Shown here: positions 44,693-53,109 of the stretch, one piece after another
Numbering within the stretch: position 1 is the stretch's first letter
Layout: each line of letters starts with the position of its first letter
Assembly: GCA_903851195.1 (NCBI GenBank)
Contig: CAINNJ010000004.1
Span: forward strand, 372,001 to 436,000
Direction of reading: 5' to 3'
From: an uncultured Acidobacteriia bacterium
GTDB taxonomy: Bacteria > Acidobacteriota > Terriglobia > Bryobacterales > Bryobacteraceae
Length of the DNA stretch: 64,000 nt
Notes under the pieces: model-generated
The model's database searches: none
What the model saw: the letters and a program-made list of their open reading frames with translations, nothing else
What the model was told of the DNA's origin: nothing
Position numbers and translations under genes: made by a program

Positions 44693-45664
44693 ATGAGAGC
44701 ACAGACTATCGATGTTCAGGAGTGTACTGGCCGGATTCTGTCGTCCGCGATCTTCCGGCCCGGCGGCAAAAAGCTACTCGCCAAAGGCCACATCCTGCGC
44801 GAAGAAGATATCCGCATCCTCCAGTCGGAGGGCATGGCGAATATCTGGGTCGCGGAACTGGAAGCGGACGAAATCCCGGAGGACGAGGCGGTTTGCGCCA
44901 TCGCCGGCGAGATGGCCTGCGGCTCCTATGAAATCCAGCTGGCCCCCGGCGGCCGCGCCAACCTGCTTGCCACGGAAAACAGCTGCGTCCTTGTCGACGA
45001 CGACCTCCTCCGTCAGGCCAACTGCACTTCCGGGGTCGTCATCGCAACCGCCCTGAACTTCAGCTTCGCCACCGCCGGCCAGCGCATCGCCACCGTCAAG
45101 AGCGCTCCCTTCGCCATGTCCAAATCGGACTTCGAAGGCTCCCTGAACATGCTGCGGGATCGCGGTCCCATCATGCAGGCGCGCCCTGTCAAAGGCGCTT
45201 CCATCGCGGTGCTGTACACGGACCCGCTGAACGGCGACCGTGCCCGCCTGCTCTTCGAACCGGTGCTGCGTCAGAAGCTCGAAAAATTCGGCCTCCGTTC
45301 CCAGGTCAATATGGCCGTCCTCGAGAACGAAGAGCACGTCTCCCGCGGGCTGCAGCAGCTGCTTCGCTCGAAACCGGCGGCGATCCTGGTCGCCTCCACC
45401 ACCGCCCCCGCGGGCCCGGAAGACGCCGTCGGCCAGGCGATGAGCAAGATCGGTTGCGAGATCGAGCGCTTCCTCGCCCCCGTCGAACCCGGCAATCTGC
45501 TCCTGATGGGCTACAAAGACCAGGTACCCATCCTCTCCGCCCCCGGCTGCTTCCGCTCCCTGCGTCCCAACGTCATCGACCTGCTGCTGCCCCCGGTGAT
45601 GGCGCGCTACCGCATCTCCACCTGGGAAGTCTCCTGCCTCGGCCACGGCGGCCTGCTCTGCTAA
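44693..45664 (+). CDS. MoeA/MogA-type molybdopterin-binding domain protein
   Basis: ATG 44693 (MRAQTIDVQECTGRILSSA) gives 323 residues. The N-terminus resembles the DAxGRVLAEDI segment of MoeA-like proteins and the C-terminal half a MoCF-type Rossmann domain (about 165-310: GASIAVLYTDPLNGDRARLL, AILVASTTAPAGPEDAVGQAM, APVEPGNLLLMGYKDQVPILSAPGC). MoeA inserts molybdate into molybdopterin, but here domain III with its typical GTS/GDEL motifs is altered (VLYTDPLNGD), so the true role may be cofactor binding or sensing. It converges on the HAD gene; the two stop codons overlap in CTAA. Confidence 0.82.
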   Translation: MRAQTIDVQECTGRILSSAIFRPGGKKLLAKGHILREEDIRILQSEGMANIWVAELEADEIPEDEAVCAIAGEMACGSYEIQLAPGGRANLLATENSCVLVDDDLLRQANCTSGVVIATALNFSFATAGQRIATVKSAPFAMSKSDFEGSLNMLRDRGPIMQARPVKGASIAVLYTDPLNGDRARLLFEPVLRQKLEKFGLRSQVNMAVLENEEHVSRGLQQLLRSKPAAILVASTTAPAGPEDAVGQAMSKIGCEIERFLAPVEPGNLLLMGYKDQVPILSAPGCFRSLRPNVIDLLLPPVMARYRISTWEVSCLGHGGLLC

Positions 45665-46269
45665 CGGATCCGGACGCCTCGCGCCACCAGTTCTGACTCG
45701 GCCTGCCCGGCCGAAAGGAACTGCACCGCGTGAAGCCCCGCCTCTCGGGCTGCCTCGACATTTTCCGCCATGTCGTCGAAGAACAGACATTCTTCGGCCT
45801 GGCACGCCGAGGCAGCCACCGCGCGCTCATAAATCGCCCGCGAAGGCTTCATCACACCTACCCGGTACGAAAGCACGAACTCATGGAAATGCCGCAGCAG
45901 CGGATAGGTCTCCCGGATCATCTCGAAATGGATGGCATTCGTATTCGACAGCAACACCAGCTTGTAGTTCCGCGCCAGCCCCTCCAGGAACTCCTCCGTC
46001 AGCAGCGGATCAGGCAGGAAGATCGAGGTCCACATCGGGCAGAAATCCTCATACGAAATGCTCATGCCCAGACAGCCGCCCACCCGCTCGACGAACTCCG
46101 GCGGCTCGAGCAAGCCGGATTCGAACTGCCGGTACAGATCCGCCTCCCCCAGCCGCCGCCGGATCTCCGGCGTGGTCAGGCCGGTATGCGCCTCGAAGTG
46201 CCGATAGGCGCGCTCGAATTCAAACGGGATAATTACCTTCCCCAGGTCGAAAATAATGCTCTTAATCAT
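45661..46269 (-). CDS. HAD-superfamily hydrolase (YihX-like)
   Basis: The 202-residue protein has the HAD motifs: nucleophile Asp8 in IIFDLGKV, motif II in LVLLSNTNAIH, the lysine in GVMKPSRAIYERA, and motif III FFDDMAENVEAAREAG. The second Asp of D-x-D is glycine, as in YihX-type sugar-phosphatases, so it is not by itself a defect. The cap is a four-helix bundle (about 17-85). It probably dephosphorylates a small phosphate ester such as glucose-1-phosphate. It directly follows the DASS transporter stop/start junction and may be cotranscribed with it. Confidence 0.92.
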   Translation of the reverse strand: MIKSIIFDLGKVIIPFEFERAYRHFEAHTGLTTPEIRRRLGEADLYRQFESGLLEPPEFVERVGGCLGMSISYEDFCPMWTSIFLPDPLLTEEFLEGLARNYKLVLLSNTNAIHFEMIRETYPLLRHFHEFVLSYRVGVMKPSRAIYERAVAASACQAEECLFFDDMAENVEAAREAGLHAVQFLSAGQAESELVARGVRIR

Positions 46270-47679
46270 TTACCAGATCCCCAGATACTTCCACCACGCC
46301 AGACCCACCGTTCCCCAGATCGAGATCGTCACCAGCGAAACGATAAACCCGATCCGCCACCACGTCCCGAACGCCACGTAACCCTGCGCGAAAAACATGG
46401 GCGCGGGAGTCGTGCCGTAGTTCGTCAGCGCCGCGCAAAGATTGCCGAAACAAGCCAGCGAAAACGCCGCGAGCCCCGGCGGAACACCCTTCACCAGCAT
46501 CACCGTGCAAAACGCCGGATACATCGCCAGCGTGTGGGCGGTAATACTGGCGAAGCCGTAGTGACTGTAGAAATAAACCAGCAGCGCCACCACGAACAGC
46601 GTCACCACGCCGTACCCCGCCAGGCTCGACCCAACCCGGTTCGCGAACACCGGCGTCACGTTTGCCTCACCCAGCGCGCGAGCCAGTTCGAACAGCCCGC
46701 CGTACCACACAAACACATCCCACGCGATCCGGTCCGCCATCAGTTCCGCCCAGTTCAGCACGCCCGTTACCAGCAGCACCCCGGAACCCAGCAGCGGCGG
46801 CACACTCGCGTCCAGCTTCGAAAAGATCCAAAGCCCGCAGACTCCCAGAAAGACGCCGCAGACGATCCACTCCGGCGCCGTCATCTTCCCCATCGCAGCC
46901 AGTTCCCGCCGCGCGAATCCGGAGGCTTCCGGCGTCTCCCGTATCGTCGGCGGATGCAGCCGGTAAACCAGCCACGGGACAATCGCCAGCGAGAGCATCC
47001 CCGGCACGATGCCCGCTCGCAGCCAGCTCACCCACGTGATCGGATAGTGCAGGAACTGTCCCGCCATGCGCGCCGCCAGCGCATTGCTCGCCTGCCCGGT
47101 AAGCAGGATCGCGGAAACCACGCAAACCGACTGGTACACGCCCACCATCAGGAAAGAGCCCAGCTTCGATGCCGTCGCGCCGGGCTCCGAGCCGTAGAGT
47201 TCCGCCACCGACCTTACGATCGGCAGCACCACCCCGCCCGACCGCGCCCCGCTCGAAGGAATAATCGCGGCCAGCACCAGATCCGTAAGCCCGAGCGAAT
47301 AACAAACACCCAGCGAAGTCCCGCCAAAAACCCGCACGAACACCAAAGCGATCCGCCGTGCCAGCCCCGTCTTCAGCAGCGCGTTGGACACGAAAAACGC
47401 CGACAGCACCAGCCAGACCACCGGATCGGAAAAGCCCGAGAGCGCCTTCTGCACCGTCAGCCCGCCCAGAAGTATCGCCAGCGTGATCGCGATCAGCACC
47501 AGCGCGCCGCCCGCAACGGGCTGCAGGATCAGACCCGCAATAGTCGCCGCGAAAATCCCGAACAAACGCCACGCCTCCGGCCTGAGTTCCGCCGGCCGGG
47601 GAACCACAAAAACAACAAAACAATAAATCGCAATGAGAATCCCGGTGGATACCGCGGGAGAGAGCGCCTTCCTGGGCAA
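46270..47679 (-). CDS. DASS (SLC13) family anion/sodium symporter
   Basis: The 469-residue protein has 11-12 hydrophobic helices and the signatures of divalent-anion:Na+ symporters near the plant 2-oxoglutarate/malate translocator branch: DPVVWLVLSAFFVSNALLKTGLARRI, IIPSSGARSGGVVLPIVRS (the S-S-x-x-R ion motif) and NYGTTPAPMFFAQGYV. It should import dicarboxylates. The only upstream start I can support is TTG 47679 (TTG CCC AGG), without a clear Shine-Dalgarno, so the exact start is uncertain. The HAD gene starts immediately after its stop on the same strand. Confidence 0.9.
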   Translation of the reverse strand: MPRKALSPAVSTGILIAIYCFVVFVVPRPAELRPEAWRLFGIFAATIAGLILQPVAGGALVLIAITLAILLGGLTVQKALSGFSDPVVWLVLSAFFVSNALLKTGLARRIALVFVRVFGGTSLGVCYSLGLTDLVLAAIIPSSGARSGGVVLPIVRSVAELYGSEPGATASKLGSFLMVGVYQSVCVVSAILLTGQASNALAARMAGQFLHYPITWVSWLRAGIVPGMLSLAIVPWLVYRLHPPTIRETPEASGFARRELAAMGKMTAPEWIVCGVFLGVCGLWIFSKLDASVPPLLGSGVLLVTGVLNWAELMADRIAWDVFVWYGGLFELARALGEANVTPVFANRVGSSLAGYGVVTLFVVALLVYFYSHYGFASITAHTLAMYPAFCTVMLVKGVPPGLAAFSLACFGNLCAALTNYGTTPAPMFFAQGYVAFGTWWRIGFIVSLVTISIWGTVGLAWWKYLGIW

Positions 47680-47796
47680 GTTCTGAGATTATGGGTACAC
47701 GGCACCAAACGTCAAGCGATTCGGGGCTTTTTGCCCCGTAACTCTCCTGAAAGGAACGCCGCTGTCGGAGCCCGCGTCGGACAATAGGAAAGACGG

Positions 47797-48636
47797 ATGA
47801 AAAGAGCCCCCGCCCTGCTGCCCTGGCTGCTCGCCTGTTGGATTCCCGCGGGGAGCGCCTTCGCGCTGGAACCCACCTTGCCGGAATCAACCTTGCTGGA
47901 CAAAGGTTATCGCCAGATGTATAACCTCCAGTTCAACGAGGCCCACCAGACTTTCGCCGCCTACTCGCGCCAGAACGCCGCCGATCCCATGGGCGCGGTC
48001 TCCGACGCCGCCGCTTACCTCTTCTCCGAATTCGACCGCCTCCACATCCTCAAATCCGAATTCTGGATCGAAGACCAGAGCCTGTTCGACTTCCACAAAC
48101 TGCCCGCCGACCCCGCCGTGAAGAAACGTTTCGACGCGGCTCTCGCCAAAACCCAGTTCCTCGCCGATTCCGAACTGAAGAAATCGCCGGACAGCGCCAA
48201 TGCGCAACTGGCCAACTCCCTCCGTCTCGGTCTGGAGGCGGATTACACCGCGCTCATCGAGAAACGCGCCATGGCTGCCCTGGCCGAAGTCAAACAGAGC
48301 CGCGCCCTTGCCGAAAAACTGCTCGCCAAACACCCCGATTATTACGACGCCTGGATCGCCATCGGCCTCGAAAACTATCTGCTCAGCATGAAGCCGGCGC
48401 CGGTGCGCTGGCTGCTTCACATGGGAGGCGCGCAGACGGATAAAGGCACGGGCCTCGATCGACTTCGTCTCACCGCGGAAAAGGGCCACTACCTTCTGCC
48501 CTACGCCCGCCTCCTCCTGGCCATTGCCGACCTGCGGAACCACGAGCCGTCACGAGCGAAGGAAAAGCTCCAGTGGCTGGCCAAAGAGTTCCCCGGCAAC
48601 CGCCTGTATCGTGACGAACTCGCTAAGCTGAACTAA
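47797..48636 (+). CDS. Secreted TPR-like protein
   Basis: The 279-residue protein, with AGGAAAG upstream of ATG 47797, has a signal peptide (RAPALLPWLLACWIPAGSAFA). A helical repeat body follows: GYRQMYNLQFNEAHQTFAAY, SANAQLANSLRLGLEADYTAL, KHPDYYDAWIAIGLENYLL and HEPSRAKEKLQWLAKEFP have TPR-like spacing, though degenerate. It is probably a periplasmic protein-interaction factor. It ends 8 nt before the type III polyketide synthase and is very likely in one operon with it, an unusual partner. Confidence 0.78.
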   Translation: MKRAPALLPWLLACWIPAGSAFALEPTLPESTLLDKGYRQMYNLQFNEAHQTFAAYSRQNAADPMGAVSDAAAYLFSEFDRLHILKSEFWIEDQSLFDFHKLPADPAVKKRFDAALAKTQFLADSELKKSPDSANAQLANSLRLGLEADYTALIEKRAMAALAEVKQSRALAEKLLAKHPDYYDAWIAIGLENYLLSMKPAPVRWLLHMGGAQTDKGTGLDRLRLTAEKGHYLLPYARLLLAIADLRNHEPSRAKEKLQWLAKEFPGNRLYRDELAKLN

Positions 48637-48644
48637 CCCTTTCA

Positions 48645-49706
48645 ATGAGAATTCTCGCCGCGTCAAGCGCGTTCCCCCCTTATCACTACAGTCAGAAAGA
48701 GTTGGTCGAAGCGTTTCTCAGACACTGGGGAGACCGCCTGCCGGACGGCCGCAAACTCGAACTCCTCCATGCCAACGTTGGCGTGGACCACCGATACCTG
48801 TCCCTGCCGATCGACGAGTATCCGGAGCTCACCTTCGGCCGCGCCAACGACGTTTGGCTCGAAACCGCCCAGACACTCGGTCAGAAGGCCGTCCAGTGCG
48901 CTCTGCAGCGCGCCGGACTCCAAAATACGGACCCTTCGGCCTTCTTCTTCGTCTCCGTAACCGGAATCGCCAGCCCGTCCATCGAAGCGCGCCTGATCAA
49001 CCGCATGGGCCTTTCGCGCCACCTGAAGCGCATCCCCATCTTCGGACTCGGCTGCGTCGCCGGAGCCGCCGGCATCGCGCGCGCCGCCGACTACGTCCGT
49101 GCCTTTCCCGATCAGTACGCCATCCTTCTCTCGGTCGAACTCTGCTCCCTTACCCTCCAGACCGGCGATCTTTCCGTCGCCAACCTGATCTCCACCGGCC
49201 TGTTCGCCGACGGCGCCGCCGCTGTCATCGTGGCGGGCGACGACTGTCCCGAGCCCACCACGCCCCTGCGCGGCCCCGCCATCCTCGGCACCAAATCGAC
49301 CTTTTACCCGGACACCGAACGCGTCATGGGCTGGGATATCTCCGAAAAAGGCTTCCAGATCGTCCTCTCGCCGCAGGTGCCGGATGTGATCGCGCAGAAC
49401 CTCGGCGGCGATATGGATGGCTTTCTCGCGGAATACGACCTGACGCGCAAAGACATCGGCTGCTGGGTGGTCCACACCGGCGGTCCCAAGGTCCTCCGGG
49501 CAACCCAACAGGCCCTGGCCCTGGACGACAAAGCGCTGAGCGTCTCCTGGGATTGCCTGCGAAAAATGGGGAATCTCTCGTCATCTTCCGTGCTTATGGT
49601 GCTCGAAGAAGTCATGCTGCACCGCCGTCCTCAGCCCGGCACGTGGAGCGTGCTGGCCGCCATGGGCCCCGGCTTCTGCTCCGAACTGGTCCTCCTGCGC
49701 TGGTAA
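48645..49706 (+). CDS. Type III polyketide synthase (chalcone/stilbene synthase family)
   Basis: The 353-residue protein has the thiolase-fold catalytic triad of type III PKS: Cys137 in FGLGCVAGAAG, His277 in WVVHTGGPKVL and Asn310 in KMGNLSSSSV, plus the C-terminal GPGFCSELVLL loop. These homodimers extend an acyl-CoA with malonyl-CoA and cyclise to alkylresorcinols, alkylpyrones or phloroglucinol. No methyltransferase, oxidoreductase or fatty-acid ligase is adjacent; the only operon partner is the secreted TPR-like gene. The product cannot be predicted, but long-chain alkylpyrone or resorcinol lipids are the commonest bacterial products. Confidence 0.93.
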   Translation: MRILAASSAFPPYHYSQKELVEAFLRHWGDRLPDGRKLELLHANVGVDHRYLSLPIDEYPELTFGRANDVWLETAQTLGQKAVQCALQRAGLQNTDPSAFFFVSVTGIASPSIEARLINRMGLSRHLKRIPIFGLGCVAGAAGIARAADYVRAFPDQYAILLSVELCSLTLQTGDLSVANLISTGLFADGAAAVIVAGDDCPEPTTPLRGPAILGTKSTFYPDTERVMGWDISEKGFQIVLSPQVPDVIAQNLGGDMDGFLAEYDLTRKDIGCWVVHTGGPKVLRATQQALALDDKALSVSWDCLRKMGNLSSSSVLMVLEEVMLHRRPQPGTWSVLAAMGPGFCSELVLLRW

Positions 49707-49724
49707 CGTCCCCAAAACAGACAA

Positions 49725-49750
49725 AGCCGGGATTCCGAAGAATCCCGGCT
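49725..49750. terminator. Terminator hairpin between PKS and TonB receptor genes
   Basis: AGCCGGGATT (49725-49734) and AATCCCGGCT (49741-49750) form a 10-bp stem with a 6-nt loop. On the minus strand it is followed by TTGTCTGTTTT, so it mainly serves the TonB receptor transcript; the + strand lacks a T-run. Confidence 0.82.
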
Positions 49751-49778
49751 CTGCCCAACCAACTCCGTTGACTGCGAA

Positions 49779-52700
49779 CTAGAACAGGATCCGGAGACCC
49801 ACCTGCGCGCGCCGGGCCGTGGTGCCGTTCAGGCTTTCCGAAGTCGCCGAGATCGCCCCGTACGAAGCATTCGGAACCAGTGCCGTGATCCCGTTCAGGG
49901 GACCCGACGTCTGTTTGATCGCCGTGTACTGCTGCGCCACTCTGGCGCCCGAACCCTGCACCAGAACGTGGTTGAAGACGTTGAACGCTTCGAAGAAAAG
50001 GTTCAGTTTCACCCGCTCGGTGACGGAAATGCCCTTCTGCAGCCGCGCGTCCGTCTTAAAGATATTGCTCAGCTTCAGAAACGCGGTATCTTCAAACGGA
50101 ACGCGGCTCGATCCGCCCAAACCGTTCAGCGAACTCGTGCTGAGCGTGCCGACGGTCGTCCCGTTCGGCAGATACGGACGATCCCGCGTGCTGATCGTGG
50201 GCGCGATGCCGAAAGGAGTACCCGCCAGTTCGATGACCGAGAGCTGCCAGCCATTGACGACGTTCTTCGAGAACCAGTCGGTCCGTTTAGTGAACGTCGG
50301 AGCGAGGATCCCGTTGACCACCAGCCGCTGCCGTTCATCGCTGGAGCTATTGCCTTTTTCGCCGTTATAGTCGCCGTTGAAAACCGAAGTGGCGAAGGTG
50401 GAACCGAACAGCGTGTTCCCGCCGCCGCCCTGGTTGTTGTCGATCGAGTGGCTCCAGGTATACGCCACGTCTCCCATGAACCAGCCGGAGAAGCGCTTGT
50501 TCATCTGCACCAGCAGGCCGTCGTAGTAGCTTTTGCCTGCCGATTCCAGCTGATACACACCACCATAGGCCGGGTTGATCCGCGTGGTGTAAAGCGGAGT
50601 CGTGTAGCTGCCCACCTGCGCGTTGGACGCGTCCAGAATCGGGAACGTGTAGCTGGTGGTCGGCGCCGCAGCGTTGACGTCGCGCGTCTGCAGCAAATGC
50701 AGGCCGAGACTCCACACGTAGGAAACCGTCAGGCTGGTGTCTTTCGCGAGTTGCCGCTCAACGGCCACCGTGCCCTGCTGCGAGTAAGGATTCCGCCACT
50801 TTTTGTCGAGGAACAGAATGGTCGAGGCGCCCGTGATACCCACCGGCTGCGCCGCGAGCGGATTCGGGAACACCGGACCACCCGCGGCGATCTGTGCGGC
50901 CGAACTGAGCGTGTAGGTCGCCTGATACAGACCGTTGGTGACGAAAGCGTTTTCCACGGTCGACGAGGTATACCGGTTGAAGAAAAGACCGTAGCCGGCC
51001 CGAACCACCGTTTTGTCGTCGATCGTGTAAGCCACACCCAGGCGGGGACCGAAGTTCTTGCTGGTCTGGGGCACTACCGCCGTTTGCGGCCAAGCCGGAT
51101 TCGTCAGCGAAGGCTGCGGCAGGAACGTCCGCTCGTACCGAAGACCGGGGCTGACCACCAGTTTCGGCGTCACATGCCACTGGTCCTGAACGAAGAACGA
51201 CATCTCACTCAGTTTCGTGTCGACTTTCGGGTTACCGAACGTCTGCGAGTACGAGGAGTAATTCCGCGCTCCGTTGGTGTTGCCGCTGTAATCGAGCGCG
51301 AACGCCGCGAACGAAGGATACGAGTAGGTGCCGTACCGGTTGGCCAGACGATCCACGTAGTCTTCCACGCGCGAATAATCGAAGCCAAACTTCAGCGCGT
51401 GCGAGCCGCGGTTCCAGGAATAGGTATCCGCAATCTGATGCCGCGTCTCACTCGGATTCAGGCGCGGATAGCCGTTCGGAATCGCCAGGTTGCTGCCGGT
51501 GTTGGTCACGCTGAGCGAGATCGGTCCAAAGGACGGGCGCAGACTCGGGCTGGCCGGGTCGAACTGCCGGTCGATGAACAGACCGTACCGCAGCGAATTG
51601 ACCGCGGAAGGCGTCGCCACGAAAGTCCACTCGGCGCGCGCCGTGCGGTCGAAAACGTTGGTGTCCGCGTTGTTGCCGATACCGTCGCCAGCCGGATACG
51701 AAAGCGCCGTCTGAATGCCGTTCGGCGAACGGAAGTCGAGATAGTTCGCGCTCAGGCTGACCGCGTTTTTGTCGTTCGGGCGATAGTCGATCTTGCCGAA
51801 AAGCAGGTTGATGTCAGACGTGCGGGGCACCAGTTGCGTCTTGATGCGGCTCACCACGTAAGCGGCGGCAGCGGCGCACTGGGAAGCGGTCGGAGTCACC
51901 CCGCCGACCGCCGTGCAGGCGTTCGGACGAAGATTCAGATTCGCATCGAAGGGACCGCTGGTGGACGTCGCCGTCAGCAGGTTCGACGAAACAATCGGCT
52001 CGTTGCGCCGCTGCAATTCGCCGTTGAAGAAGTAGAAGAGTTTGTTCTTGATGATCGGTCCGCCGACGCTGGCGCCCGCCTGATGCCGCCACTCCGGCGG
52101 ATTCACGCCCTGCGCCGTGATGTCGGTCGCGTTCAGCGTCCGGTTGCGGAAGAACCAGTAGAGAGTTCCGTTCAGATCGTTCGATCCGCTGCGCGTGACC
52201 GTGTTCACCACACCGCCCGACGCCTTGCCGTATTCGGCGAGGAAGTTGGAGGAAACCACCTGAAACTCCTGCACGGCATCCTGCGCGATGTTGACCGTGC
52301 GGGTACGACCCGCGTTTTCATCGTAAAACTGATTCGTGGTGTCGTTACCGTCCGTCAGAAAAGCATTGCCGCCCGGATTTCCCCGGAACGAGACCAGCCC
52401 GAACGGGCCGTCCGCCGTGACGCCCGGAGTCAGCAGCACGAACGCGTCCACGCGGCGGCCATTGACCGGCAGATCGAGGATCTGACGGCTGCCCACCACC
52501 TGCGAAACATCCGTTTTTTCATTTTCGACCAGAGGCGCTTCGGTCGTCACATCCACCTGAGTGGCCGCCGAACTCACGTTGAGTCGAGGCGTCAGGCCCA
52601 CCACCTGACCGACCGAAAGCTGGATGCCCTTCAGTTCGTAGTTGGCGAAACCGGTTTTGGAGATGGTGACGGAGTAGCCGTCCGCCGGCACCAGCGTCGA

Positions 52701-52913
52701 GCCAGTAAAAGCCCCGGAACCACTGGTTTCCACCTCGCGATGGATACCTTTTGACGGATTGTCGATGACGACTTTCGCCCCGGGGACCACCGAACCCGTT
52801 GCATCCGTAACCACGCCGTTGATTGCTCCAAAGCCGGCCGTCGTCTGCGCCAGAAGCGCGGACGAAAGAGGCAGTGCGAGCAGGAACGCAATTCGCACAG
52901 TGTGTTTGTTCAT
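49779..52913 (-). CDS. Oar-like TonB-dependent receptor with carboxypeptidase-like N-terminus
   Basis: The 1044-residue outer-membrane protein has a signal peptide (NKHTVRIAFLLALPLSSALLAQ). A carboxypeptidase regulatory-like beta-sandwich (about 28-115: GAINGVVTDATGSVVPGAKV, YSVTISKTGFANYELKGIQL) precedes the plug domain (SRQILDLPVNGRRVDAFVLL, SFRGNPGGNAFLTDGNDTTNQF, QEFQVVSSNFLAEYGKASGGVVN). The rest is a large beta-barrel ending in ARRAQVGLRILF, with a C-terminal aromatic. Such receptors import or bind large substrates, often polymers or peptides. A separate possible TonB-like protein is encoded divergently at 53110. The gene is monocistronic with a terminator. Confidence 0.94.
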   Translation of the reverse strand: MNKHTVRIAFLLALPLSSALLAQTTAGFGAINGVVTDATGSVVPGAKVVIDNPSKGIHREVETSGSGAFTGSTLVPADGYSVTISKTGFANYELKGIQLSVGQVVGLTPRLNVSSAATQVDVTTEAPLVENEKTDVSQVVGSRQILDLPVNGRRVDAFVLLTPGVTADGPFGLVSFRGNPGGNAFLTDGNDTTNQFYDENAGRTRTVNIAQDAVQEFQVVSSNFLAEYGKASGGVVNTVTRSGSNDLNGTLYWFFRNRTLNATDITAQGVNPPEWRHQAGASVGGPIIKNKLFYFFNGELQRRNEPIVSSNLLTATSTSGPFDANLNLRPNACTAVGGVTPTASQCAAAAAYVVSRIKTQLVPRTSDINLLFGKIDYRPNDKNAVSLSANYLDFRSPNGIQTALSYPAGDGIGNNADTNVFDRTARAEWTFVATPSAVNSLRYGLFIDRQFDPASPSLRPSFGPISLSVTNTGSNLAIPNGYPRLNPSETRHQIADTYSWNRGSHALKFGFDYSRVEDYVDRLANRYGTYSYPSFAAFALDYSGNTNGARNYSSYSQTFGNPKVDTKLSEMSFFVQDQWHVTPKLVVSPGLRYERTFLPQPSLTNPAWPQTAVVPQTSKNFGPRLGVAYTIDDKTVVRAGYGLFFNRYTSSTVENAFVTNGLYQATYTLSSAAQIAAGGPVFPNPLAAQPVGITGASTILFLDKKWRNPYSQQGTVAVERQLAKDTSLTVSYVWSLGLHLLQTRDVNAAAPTTSYTFPILDASNAQVGSYTTPLYTTRINPAYGGVYQLESAGKSYYDGLLVQMNKRFSGWFMGDVAYTWSHSIDNNQGGGGNTLFGSTFATSVFNGDYNGEKGNSSSDERQRLVVNGILAPTFTKRTDWFSKNVVNGWQLSVIELAGTPFGIAPTISTRDRPYLPNGTTVGTLSTSSLNGLGGSSRVPFEDTAFLKLSNIFKTDARLQKGISVTERVKLNLFFEAFNVFNHVLVQGSGARVAQQYTAIKQTSGPLNGITALVPNASYGAISATSESLNGTTARRAQVGLRILF

Positions 52914-53109
52914 AGAAAGACCGTTATCTTCAATGATACCCGCGCAAACATTACATTTCTATGAAATTGCGGTGTTTAGCGGATGTGAACCCCGGCCGGT
53001 TGCGGAACGTACCGCCACGGACACACCCTCGATTAATTCTTATTCACACAGCGACAGCCGGTGAACCGGAGTTGTCCGTTTCGCGTCAGAATCGAGCAGT
53101 GAGGCACTG

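Noticed and set aside
49968-52754. 928-codon + frame over the TonB receptor
   Set aside because: Arg/Val/His-rich shadow; the receptor frame has signal peptide, plug and barrel terminus.
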